Source of the DNA: Emticicia aquatica
Lineage (GTDB): Bacteria; Bacteroidota; Bacteroidia; Cytophagales; Spirosomataceae
Assembly: GCF_923079645.1 (NCBI RefSeq)
Contig: NZ_CAKLPY010000001.1
Location: 620,001 to 684,000 of the forward strand
Length of the DNA stretch: 64,000 nucleotides
Direction: 5' to 3'
Part shown: piece by piece, positions 44,927-53,088 of the stretch
Numbering within the stretch: the first letter of the stretch is position 1
Layout: every line of letters starts with the position of its first letter
Made by a program: the position numbers and the translations under genes
Notes under the pieces: generated by a model
What the model was told of the DNA's origin: nothing
Database searches by the model: none
Seen by the model: the letters and a program-made list of their open reading frames with translations, nothing else

Positions 44927-45619
44927 TTAATCATCTTTCAAAACATAGCCCATACCAGTTTTGGTATGGATGAGTTTTGGTTCAAAATCTTTGTCGATTT
45001 TTTTTCGGAGAAAATTAATATAAACTTCAATCACATTAAGGCTATTTTCGGCGTTGTTGCCTTCCCAAATTTTTTCGGCAATTTCGGCTTTTGAAACAAC
45101 CTTTCCTTTATTTCGGATAAGGTATTCGAGTAACGAAAATTCTTTTGGCGTAAGGTCGATATGTTTACCTTGGCGAGACGCCATTTTACTTTCTAGATTT
45201 ATTTCGAGGTCTGCAATGCGTAATAGATTAGCATTGTTTTCATTTTCTGCATAGGCTCGTTTCAAGAAAACATTTACACGAGCAATCAATTCTCGGTATT
45301 CAAATGGTTTCACGATATAATCATCCGCACCTTTTTCAAAACCAATGATTTTATCATCAGTTTCGCCTAAAGCAGTTAGCATTATTATAGGAATTTGACT
45401 ATCTTTTTCCCTGATTTTAGAGCAAACTTCATAACCATTCATTTGCGGAAGATTTACATCCAACAAAATCAAGTCAAACTTACCACTTAATGCAAAGCGA
45501 AGACCAATTTGCCCGTCGAAAGCAACTTCTGTATGAAAATCTTTCTCTGATAATCCTTTTACAAGATTTTCCGCCAAGCGTTGGTCATCTTCAATGATGA
45601 GTATTTTTTTCTTTTCCAT
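44927..45619 (-). CDS. OmpR-family response regulator
   Basis: A 230-residue protein: receiver domain (acidic pair near residues 10-12, phospho-acceptor Asp54 in LILLDVNLPQMNG, Lys near 104 in IVKPFEYRE), then a winged-helix DNA-binding domain (LTPKEFSLLEYLIRNKGKVVSKAEI, ending KLIHTKTGMGYVLKDD). No kinase gene is adjacent. A lone histidine kinase at 51.7 kb is a possible partner. It follows the symporter gene by 57 bases on the same strand, so it may be co-transcribed with it and sense or control its use. Confidence 0.94.
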   Translation of the reverse strand: MEKKKILIIEDDQRLAENLVKGLSEKDFHTEVAFDGQIGLRFALSGKFDLILLDVNLPQMNGYEVCSKIREKDSQIPIIMLTALGETDDKIIGFEKGADDYIVKPFEYRELIARVNVFLKRAYAENENNANLLRIADLEINLESKMASRQGKHIDLTPKEFSLLEYLIRNKGKVVSKAEIAEKIWEGNNAENSLNVIEVYINFLRKKIDKDFEPKLIHTKTGMGYVLKDD

Positions 45620-45676
45620 ATTTTGGTAAGATGTGTGATACGAGAAATTTTAGTTATTAGAAAACTTTCAGTCATC

Positions 45677-47380
45677 TTATCTTGATTCGCTCATCTTGTA
45701 TCTAAAATTCTGTAAAAACCATGCAATTCCGATAACTAAAAAACAACCAATTGGATTAAACCAAAGATAAGCAATCCATTCGGTTTTTAATATTACTTGT
45801 GGAATTCCGATTCCTAAAATAATTGCTTGGCTGATTACCGCTGCCCAAAAAGTAGCATTTCCACCAATATTTTTAAAGTAAAAAGCAACTAAAAATACGC
45901 CTAAAATGATTCCGTAAAATAATGAACCAAGTACATTGACCACTTCAATCATGTTGCCGAGTTGGTTGGCGTATTGTGCAACAAATATACAAAAAAGCCC
46001 CCATAAAACGGTCGAAACTTTTGAGGCGTTCAATTCGGCTCTTTCGCTAGGTGGAGTTTTACTAAATCTACTATAAACATCAACCACCGAAGTTGCAGCC
46101 AGTGAGTTATAGGCCGAGGCAATAGAACCCATAGAAGCCGCAAAAATTACGGCTATTAATAGCCCGATAAGTCCATGTGGAAGATGGTCTAAAACGAATC
46201 TCAAAAATACAAAATCACGGTCGTTTGTACTAGCCGATGGATTATTTTTCTTGATTAAATCAACAACTTCTCCTTTTAAGCCTTTGGCAATAGAATCAGA
46301 TTGAACTAAGCTATTTTTATAGATTTCTAATTGCTCATTGTTAAGATTAGCCGATACAATTAGTAAGTTTTTTCTTTTTTCTGAAACTTCGTTGTAGCGT
46401 TTTTCTAAGCTTTCAAATTGTGATGAGTATTGACTCGTTCGTAATTTATCGGTTTCAACTTTATTAAAAAAAATGGGTGAAGCATTGAATTGATAAAACA
46501 CAAAAACGAGTACACCAACGAGCAATATCAAAAACTGCATTGGGATTTTCAATAAGCCATTCATTACCAAACCAAGGCGGCTTTGGGTGATTGATTCGCC
46601 AGTCAAATAGCGACCAACTTGCGATTGGTCAGTGCCAAAATAGGAGAGTTGTAGGAAAAAACCACCGATAAGCCCCGACCATAAATTATAGCGGTCTTTT
46701 GGATTAAAATCGAAACTTACGACTTTGGTATGACTGGCTTTTCCTGCAATTTTTAGGGCTTTTACAAGACCAATATCAGGCGGAAGCATCATTACTACAA
46801 TGACACCAGCCAAAACCATTGCCACCGTAATGACAATCATCTGTTGGAGATGTGTATAAGAAATGGCCTTTGTTCCACCCACTACGGTGTAAGTAAGCAC
46901 CATTCCACCCATCAAAATATTTGTCCAAAAAATATCCCAACCAAAAATTGTTGAAATAATTATTGAAGGAGCATAAATTGAAATTCCTGTTGAAAGCCCT
47001 CGTTGAATCAAAAAAAGAAAAGCGGTGAAAACTCTTACTTTTCCATCGAAGCGTTTTTCTAGATATTCGTAAGCAGTATAAACTTTCAGTCGATGAAAAA
47101 TTGGGATAAAAGTAACACACAAAACAATCATAGCAAGCGGAAGTCCAAAGTAGAATTGTACAAATCGCATTCCGTCATCAAAGCCTTGTCCTGTTGTTGA
47201 AAGAAAAGTAATGGCACTTGCTTGCGTGGCCATTACAGAAAGTCCCACGTGATACCAAGGAAGTGATTGATTACCAAGTAGATATCCGTCTATGTTTTTG
47301 TCCTTGTGATTTTTATAAACACCATAAACGATAATAAAAAGCAGCGTAAAAGTAAGTAAGGTCCAGTCGAGGTTTGTCAT
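45677..47380 (-). CDS. Sodium:solute symporter (SSS family)
   Basis: A 567-residue membrane protein with about thirteen helices. SSS signatures are GNQSLPWYHVGLSVMATQASAIT in the first helix region and FGTDQSQVGRYLTGES near residue 248. An unusual soluble insert of about 85 residues, rich in Glu/Lys and likely coiled coil (about residues 305-390), lies between two helices. The substrate is unknown; sugars, sialic acids and carboxylates are typical. Its ATG overlaps the stop of a 49-residue membrane peptide by 3 bases. The response regulator gene follows. Confidence 0.9.
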   Translation of the reverse strand: MTNLDWTLLTFTLLFIIVYGVYKNHKDKNIDGYLLGNQSLPWYHVGLSVMATQASAITFLSTTGQGFDDGMRFVQFYFGLPLAMIVLCVTFIPIFHRLKVYTAYEYLEKRFDGKVRVFTAFLFLIQRGLSTGISIYAPSIIISTIFGWDIFWTNILMGGMVLTYTVVGGTKAISYTHLQQMIVITVAMVLAGVIVVMMLPPDIGLVKALKIAGKASHTKVVSFDFNPKDRYNLWSGLIGGFFLQLSYFGTDQSQVGRYLTGESITQSRLGLVMNGLLKIPMQFLILLVGVLVFVFYQFNASPIFFNKVETDKLRTSQYSSQFESLEKRYNEVSEKRKNLLIVSANLNNEQLEIYKNSLVQSDSIAKGLKGEVVDLIKKNNPSASTNDRDFVFLRFVLDHLPHGLIGLLIAVIFAASMGSIASAYNSLAATSVVDVYSRFSKTPPSERAELNASKVSTVLWGLFCIFVAQYANQLGNMIEVVNVLGSLFYGIILGVFLVAFYFKNIGGNATFWAAVISQAIILGIGIPQVILKTEWIAYLWFNPIGCFLVIGIAWFLQNFRYKMSESR

Positions 47381-47526
47381 GCAAAGTATAGGGTGAAAGC
47401 GTAGAAAAGTACAATTAATAAAACTAAAGTGCCAACTACTAGCGTATATACGTTACGCCAAGTTCCTAAAATTGGTGGCGAGTCAGTTTCTGCCTCTGAT
47501 GGGCTGTTTATGTCATTGTTTTTCAT
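47377..47526 (-). CDS. Small single-helix membrane protein coupled to the symporter
   Basis: 49 residues, starting MKNNDINSPSEAETDSPP and ending LFYAFTLYFA, with one helix at about residues 27-47. The acidic N-terminus should lie in the cytoplasm. Its TGA overlaps the symporter ATG in an ATGA arrangement, the clearest sign that the two are translated together. It is reminiscent of small companion subunits found with some SSS transporters, but no named family was recognised. Confidence 0.75.
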   Translation of the reverse strand: MKNNDINSPSEAETDSPPILGTWRNVYTLVVGTLVLLIVLFYAFTLYFA

Positions 47527-47560
47527 GTCTTTTGTTTGGGTTATATTTACTTAGGGTTTG

Positions 47561-49747
47561 TTATTTTTTGTCAAAAACAGCTATAAGTTCTTTTGCTCGG
47601 CTGATTAGGCTACTTGATGGATAACCTTGAATAAACTCATTAAGGGCTTGTTTATAAGCGTCTTTCTGCTCGGTTTTAGCAAATAAAAATATGCGTAACA
47701 TCGCAAATTTATCTTCGATACTTGTACCTGTATAAGTAATTAGGCCATCTTCAGCCATTTTCATAGCCGATTCGTAGCTTTCATTGGCGTACAAATTAAA
47801 TGCTTGTGAGTAAACTACACTTGCTTTGGATTCTGTATCACCTGTAATTTGAACATTTCCACGTAATAATTGACGAGCATAAGTCGATGCAGGATATTTG
47901 CTAATCAATGCTTTGCGATATGGACTTGTGGCTTGGTTTTCGGACAATAATGTTAATAAATAAAGTACTTCAACTTCATGGACTGTATTTGGAAATTTAT
48001 TGAGCAAAGTCAAAAATGTTTCGGTGGCATTTTGCGGCTCATTAAACTGAAACTTATAAATCTTTCCAAGCTGATAATAAGCCTCTTCTTGCTTACGTTT
48101 GGATGCAACTAATTTCTCGGGACTAGTTGGAATTTTCTCATAAAAAGCCTTTTTCTTACTTTCGAGTGCTAAATTATCTTTCTCTTCTTGCTGTTTCTTT
48201 ATTTCTTCGGCACTTAATTTAGGTGTTTGTTGTTTGGTTGTAGCAGATTCTTGCCCAACAACTCCTCGCTCAACTTTAAAACTTATCGAACCCGCTTCTT
48301 TGTCTTTTCTTCGCCAATTATCATCTAAAGGTCGGCTTCCCCAAATTTGTTGAAAATCACTTTTATTGCGAGAAATCACCAATGGGTCATACAAAGCCCA
48401 ACGTTTAAATTCAGGGTCTTTGTCTGAAAGACGGTCAACAGCAACAGAATTTTGTGAAATAATTTTCTTCGCCATTTCTTGCAACTGCTTGTCTTCGTCC
48501 TCTTTTTGTTTAATCACTCGCTCCAAAGTTTTATCCAATGCCGCAGGATTCATGGCAGCCAAATGCTGCAAGCTATCTTCAACAATGATTACTTTTTGAT
48601 ATTTTACAAAATCGCCCAACGAAATTGCTCTTTTTGCAATTCGTTCATAATCGGTCGATGTTTTAGGCAAAGCAGTCAATGTACTATCGTAATACATACT
48701 AGCTACGTCATATTTAAGCAATTGGTTGTAATGAAGTTCTGCCAATTCTAAATATGTATAAGCATTTTGTGTACTATTTCCTTTTGAGTTTCGGAGCGAG
48801 GCATTGAAATATTCGATGGCTTTAGGATAATTTTGTTTTTTCACCTCCAAACTTCCCATCGTAAAGAAAATCTTATCTTTCAAATCAGCATTTTTGCGGT
48901 CAATGAGCATTTTCTTGAAATTCTCTTGCACAGCGGCGGTACTTCCACGTTGCGAAGCGGCTTCATCAAGTAATGTATTCATACGGGCATAAAACTCCAT
49001 GTCATAATTTGGCCGATTACTAGCCACTGCTTTGAAATGTGGTAAAGCTTTGGCGGGTTCGTTAAGCATATCGAACATTTGACCAACTGCAAAATGCACT
49101 CTTGCTGTTTGCTCACTTCTCGATATTAATTTAAGAGCTTCTTCGCCAATTGCTGCCGAAATGGCATATTCTTCTCTTTTTTGATGCAAATATGCTTTGG
49201 TTAAATAGAAATCCCTTGTATTTTCTTTATTCAAATCGAGTGTTCTTAAAACATCAGAAACTTTCAGGGCTGTGTCATAATCTTTTTGCTCGGTATATGC
49301 TCGCATGAGCCAAACTAAGGCTGAATGTTTTCCATTTTCGTCACTTGAAGTGGTATTGATAAACTTGAAAATTTCGATAGCATTGAGATAATCTTCTTTC
49401 AAAAGACGAGCTTTTCCGAGTAGAATATATGCTTCAGCTAAGTATTTAGAGTTAGAATGGCGTTCGGCAATCAACGAGGTTTTTTCAATTACTTCTTTCA
49501 GATTTGTTGCAACTGCCTGACTTTTAACCGAATCGATAGGTACGAAAATGGTCATTAAGGCACTATAATTTTCTTCACGCTTTTCAAACAAGTCTTTGTC
49601 GGCTTGTCTCATATTTTCACGAGCAATAATAAGCGAGTTGAAACGGGCATTGGTATTATGCCACGCCTTGCTCGTTGGTGAATTACTAAACTGCGAACAG
49701 GCAGTAGTTAGCAAAGAAAATGCTATAAGTATGGATAGTTTCTGCAC
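47561..49747 (-). CDS. porW: T9SS TPR lipoprotein, PorW/SprE-like
   Basis: A 728-residue protein with a lipoprotein signal (LLTTACSQF, Cys17). Its first mature part (TSKAWHNTNARFNSLIIARENM) matches the start of PorW/SprE proteins needed for type IX secretion and gliding. About ten TPR-like helix pairs follow up to residue 370 and again near 560-720, with a Lys/Glu-rich linker between (about 500-550). The apparent start codon is GTG at 49747. It would sit in the periplasm, anchored in a membrane. The name rests on these features and the phylum context, not on a search. Confidence 0.78.
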   Translation of the reverse strand: MQKLSILIAFSLLTTACSQFSNSPTSKAWHNTNARFNSLIIARENMRQADKDLFEKREENYSALMTIFVPIDSVKSQAVATNLKEVIEKTSLIAERHSNSKYLAEAYILLGKARLLKEDYLNAIEIFKFINTTSSDENGKHSALVWLMRAYTEQKDYDTALKVSDVLRTLDLNKENTRDFYLTKAYLHQKREEYAISAAIGEEALKLISRSEQTARVHFAVGQMFDMLNEPAKALPHFKAVASNRPNYDMEFYARMNTLLDEAASQRGSTAAVQENFKKMLIDRKNADLKDKIFFTMGSLEVKKQNYPKAIEYFNASLRNSKGNSTQNAYTYLELAELHYNQLLKYDVASMYYDSTLTALPKTSTDYERIAKRAISLGDFVKYQKVIIVEDSLQHLAAMNPAALDKTLERVIKQKEDEDKQLQEMAKKIISQNSVAVDRLSDKDPEFKRWALYDPLVISRNKSDFQQIWGSRPLDDNWRRKDKEAGSISFKVERGVVGQESATTKQQTPKLSAEEIKKQQEEKDNLALESKKKAFYEKIPTSPEKLVASKRKQEEAYYQLGKIYKFQFNEPQNATETFLTLLNKFPNTVHEVEVLYLLTLLSENQATSPYRKALISKYPASTYARQLLRGNVQITGDTESKASVVYSQAFNLYANESYESAMKMAEDGLITYTGTSIEDKFAMLRIFLFAKTEQKDAYKQALNEFIQGYPSSSLISRAKELIAVFDKK

Positions 49748-49910
49748 CTAGATATTTAAGATTTGAGGGGTACTTTTACTTTTTAACGGCTTTTTTTCTA
49801 AAAAATTATCCAATTTAATGCCAAAAATAGATTCTGGATGTGAGAATTGGTTGATGTGTTTCTTTTTACACGATTATTTTTTTGAAAATGTAATAACGCT
49901 CATCTGAAAT

Positions 49911-50669
49911 CTACGAAATTGGCAAGCGTTTACCCTCGGCTGCTCGAATCGTATTTTCGTAACCTAATTGAAATACTTCTTTGGCTTTTGCTATACTTAG
50001 TCCATTATAATTATAAATTTCTTTTGGTTCAACCGCAATATCACAACGTTTTAGTTTTTCTCCAGCATTGTTTCTAATGGCCAAATAAAGGCTTTTCATT
50101 AAAATATCCTTTGCTGAATTGATGGCCATATTGTTGCTTACAGGAGTTACATTTACGCCGATGACAAAATCACAAGTACTTTCTAGTGGTTCAATCGGAA
50201 GATTATTGATAATTCCACCATCAACTAAAACCCGGTCTTGAAACTTGACTGGCTCGAAAATGCCAGGAATACTGCAAGAAGCCAAAATCGGTTTGATTAA
50301 TTCTCCTTCATTGAAATAAACGGCTTCTCCCTTTTCGATGTCGGTCGCACAAACGATTAGCGGAGTTTTAAGTTTTTCAAAAGAATTATGAGGAATATAT
50401 TTCAAGAAAATTTCTTCCACCTTTTCCATTTTGAATAAGCCGAAACGGTTGAAAGCAAATTTTAATGAGTTTAAAACACCCAAAGATTGAATGGTTTCAA
50501 AAATAAAATCTGGCGAATAACCTGCCGCAGTTAATGCTCCAATCAATGACCCAGCACTTGTTCCCGCAATTAATGTTGGTTTGATTCCTAACTCTCCAAG
50601 TGCTTTTAATGCTCCTAAATGAGCAAATCCTCTGCTTCCTCCACCAGACAATGCAATTCCTATTTTCAT
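49911..50669 (-). CDS. Patatin-like phospholipase
   Basis: 252 residues from the ATG at 50669 (MKIGIALSGGGSRGFAHLGAL). The upstream TTG at 50684 falls in a hairpin and is rejected. The oxyanion loop SGGGSRG is at 8-14, the nucleophile elbow GTSAG at 36-40 (Ser38) and the catalytic Asp in VDGGIINN near residue 155. RssA-type cytoplasmic serine esterase/phospholipase; substrate unknown. It is followed by 163 bases without a gene before porW. Confidence 0.93.
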   Translation of the reverse strand: MKIGIALSGGGSRGFAHLGALKALGELGIKPTLIAGTSAGSLIGALTAAGYSPDFIFETIQSLGVLNSLKFAFNRFGLFKMEKVEEIFLKYIPHNSFEKLKTPLIVCATDIEKGEAVYFNEGELIKPILASCSIPGIFEPVKFQDRVLVDGGIINNLPIEPLESTCDFVIGVNVTPVSNNMAINSAKDILMKSLYLAIRNNAGEKLKRCDIAVEPKEIYNYNGLSIAKAKEVFQLGYENTIRAAEGKRLPIS

Positions 50670-50679
50670 AACTCCAAAA

Positions 50680-50689
50680 CCCAAAAGGG
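50680..50689 (-). repeat. Short C3-A4-G3 hairpin in the patatin leader, copy 3
   Basis: CCC, AAAA, GGG, 11-20 bases upstream of the ATG at 50669. On the minus strand the stretch from hairpin to ATG (CCCTTTTGGGTTTTGGAGTT) resembles that before the isomerase gene (CCCCTTTTGGGGCTTGGGTT). Confidence 0.5.
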
Positions 50690-50726
50690 ACTTTTCTAAT
50701 TTGTGAATTTATTTATAAAACCTTGA

Positions 50727-51560
50727 TTAAATTTGCTCAAAATCAGCCACTCGAAACCCCTTTTCTGTCAATTGTATTGTAGCCGCTTCGTGCGTTGGGT
50801 CATGGTCAAACACGATTGTCCAATTATTATCAACGGCTTGTTTCAATAACGCTTCTTTTTCACTCATTGTTTGAAGTGGACGTACATCGTACCCCATCAC
50901 ATAAGGAACAGGAATATGTGCATGAGATGGAACGGTATCAGCAATAAATAAATACGTTTTTTCACCATGTTTTATTTTGGGCATAATCATTTTTTCGGTA
51001 TGCCCGTCGGCATAAAGTAAACTGATATTTTCTCCGAAAGGAGCTTCAATTTTATCAACAAAATGTAACGCCCCAGATTCTTGCATCGGTAAGATGTTTT
51101 CTTTCAAAAAAGTAGCTTTTTCACGTGGATTTGGTTTCATGGCTGATTCCCAATGTTCCGAATGTGTCCAATATTTTGCATTCGGAAACACTAATTCTAA
51201 TCTATCTTTTGTCGAATTCCATTGAACACTTCCGCCACAATGGTCGAAATGTAAATGCGTAGAAAGTACATCTGTAATTTCATTGGGAGAATATCCTGCT
51301 TTTTTGATTGATTTTATCAAATCTCCTTCTCCATGCCGATAATAAAAACCTTGCCAACGAGCATCTTGTTTTTCGCCCATACCGCTATCAATCAATATCA
51401 ATTGTTTACCTGTATCAACCAATAAACAACGCATGGCCCAACTACACAGGTTATTTTCGTCAGCTGGCATTTGTTTATTCCAAATGGTTTTTGGCACAAC
51501 GCCAAACATCGCTCCACCGTCTAATTTGAAATGTCCTGCATCAATTACATGAATTTGCAT
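50727..51560 (-). CDS. Metallo-beta-lactamase-fold hydrolase
   Basis: A 277-residue protein with the zinc motif THLHFDHCGG (His102, His104, Asp106, His107), the later His of YWTHSEHW and a C-terminal FDHDP. This pattern and the N-terminal LLVDTGKQLILIDSGMG fit the lactonase-like (AHL lactonase/AidA-type) branch, so a quorum-quenching or lactone-hydrolysis activity is possible. It has no signal peptide. A TACTTTTG box lies upstream. Confidence 0.9.
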   Translation of the reverse strand: MQIHVIDAGHFKLDGGAMFGVVPKTIWNKQMPADENNLCSWAMRCLLVDTGKQLILIDSGMGEKQDARWQGFYYRHGEGDLIKSIKKAGYSPNEITDVLSTHLHFDHCGGSVQWNSTKDRLELVFPNAKYWTHSEHWESAMKPNPREKATFLKENILPMQESGALHFVDKIEAPFGENISLLYADGHTEKMIMPKIKHGEKTYLFIADTVPSHAHIPVPYVMGYDVRPLQTMSEKEALLKQAVDNNWTIVFDHDPTHEAATIQLTEKGFRVADFEQI

Positions 51561-51621
51561 AAATTTTGCTAATTGTTTCTTAAATTTCGGTCAGTATTTA
51601 GGTTTTTTGCTTTATTCTAGG

Positions 51622-51629
51622 CAAAAGTA
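51622..51629 (-). promoter_or_regulatory. Candidate -7 box (TACTTTTG) for the metallo-hydrolase
   Basis: Exact TAnnTTTG match on the minus strand, 61 bases upstream of the ATG. Confidence 0.45.
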
Positions 51630-51703
51630 CATCACAAATGTATTGAATATTCACTCAATTTCATTGTAGGATTGTTTCATTCAAATTTTCTAACATTTTT
51701 TTA

Positions 51704-53080
51704 ATGCAGATACGGACAAAAATAGCGATACAATTTACGATAATCATTGCTTCGATTTTGATAATTTTTTCGTTAGCAATCTATTATACGTCAGAAAATT
51801 TCAGGAAACAAGAATTTTATAAACGTTTGAATGATAGAGCTATTCAAACGGCAAAATTGCTGAAAACATTAAAAATTACGGAAAAAGATAAAAAGAAACT
51901 TCGTGATGCCAACAAAACAATTTTGACCAAACTCAATGCTGAAAAAGTGTTGATGTTTAACGAAAAAGATGAGTTGGTTTATGCCAGTTACGAAGCTGAT
52001 TCGATATTGTTTAATCCTGAGTTTTTAACCAAAGTTCGGAAGAGAAAAAACGTTGAAACAAGCGATTGGGAAAATCAGGTCATTGGCACAATGTATGAAG
52101 ATGAAGAAGGGAAATCGTATGTTGTGATTGCTTCTGCAAGTGATACTTATGGAAAAGAAAAATTGCAAAATATTCTGAATACGCTGATTATTAGTTTTGT
52201 GATTGGTATTTCGTTAACCGTTTTTCTTGGGATAATATTTGCAGGACAGTCATTGAAACCAATTGCCGAAATCAACAAAGAAATTACTAATATTACGGCC
52301 TATAATTTAAAACAAAAGCTTAATACTGGAAATAATAAAGATGAAATTGCTCACCTTGCCCTCAATTTTAATCAGATGTTGGAGCGATTGGAGCGGTCGT
52401 TTGAATTACAAAAAAGTTTTGTCTCCAATGCTTCGCACGAATTGCGAACACCTTTAGCGGCTATAAAATCTGAGATACAAATTGCCTTAGAAAATAACCG
52501 CTCAACTGATGAGTATAAAGTTATTTTGCGTTCGTTGTTAACTGATAATCAGCGACTTATACAGTTGACAAACGGGCTTTTGCAATTGGCAAAATCTGAG
52601 AATAAGGATAATAGTTTAATCCTAAAATCAACACGTGTAGATGAATTATTGTTTAAAGCTCAAGAAGAGGTTTTGAGCCAAAACAATAATTATAAGATTA
52701 TGATTGATTTTGATGATATTCCTGATGATGATGGTTGGGTGAGTACAAACGGAAATGAAGCATTGTTACTTACGGTTTTTACTAATTTACTCGAAAATGC
52801 TTGTAAATATTCGCCCAAACACGAAGCCGAAGCCAAAATTCGTTTTAATGAAAAACACTGCATCGTTGCCGTTAAAGATAACGGAATTGGTATTCCTCAA
52901 AGCGAACTTAGTAAGATTTTTGAGCCATTTTATCGTACGCAAAATGCTTCTACTTACCGAGGGTATGGAATTGGATTATCAGTTTGCCGTAGAATAATTG
53001 ATATGCATCAAGGTAAAATTGAAGTAACAAGCGAGGAAGGGAAAGGCAGTACTTTTGAGGTGACATTACCACATTTATAA
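51704..53080 (+). CDS. Sensor histidine kinase
   Basis: A 458-residue protein. Helix 1 is at about 9-28, a periplasmic sensor of about 130 residues follows, then helix 2 at about 158-180, a HAMP domain, HisKA with phospho-acceptor His245 (SNASHELRTPLAAI), and HATPase with N box NLLENACKYS, G1 VKDNGIGIP and G2 GYGIGLSV. No response regulator is adjacent; the OmpR-type regulator at 44.9 kb is the nearest candidate. The next gene, encoding a large secreted protein, begins 8 bases after the stop. Confidence 0.94.
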   Translation: MQIRTKIAIQFTIIIASILIIFSLAIYYTSENFRKQEFYKRLNDRAIQTAKLLKTLKITEKDKKKLRDANKTILTKLNAEKVLMFNEKDELVYASYEADSILFNPEFLTKVRKRKNVETSDWENQVIGTMYEDEEGKSYVVIASASDTYGKEKLQNILNTLIISFVIGISLTVFLGIIFAGQSLKPIAEINKEITNITAYNLKQKLNTGNNKDEIAHLALNFNQMLERLERSFELQKSFVSNASHELRTPLAAIKSEIQIALENNRSTDEYKVILRSLLTDNQRLIQLTNGLLQLAKSENKDNSLILKSTRVDELLFKAQEEVLSQNNNYKIMIDFDDIPDDDGWVSTNGNEALLLTVFTNLLENACKYSPKHEAEAKIRFNEKHCIVAVKDNGIGIPQSELSKIFEPFYRTQNASTYRGYGIGLSVCRRIIDMHQGKIEVTSEEGKGSTFEVTLPHL

Positions 53081-53088
53081 ACATAAAA

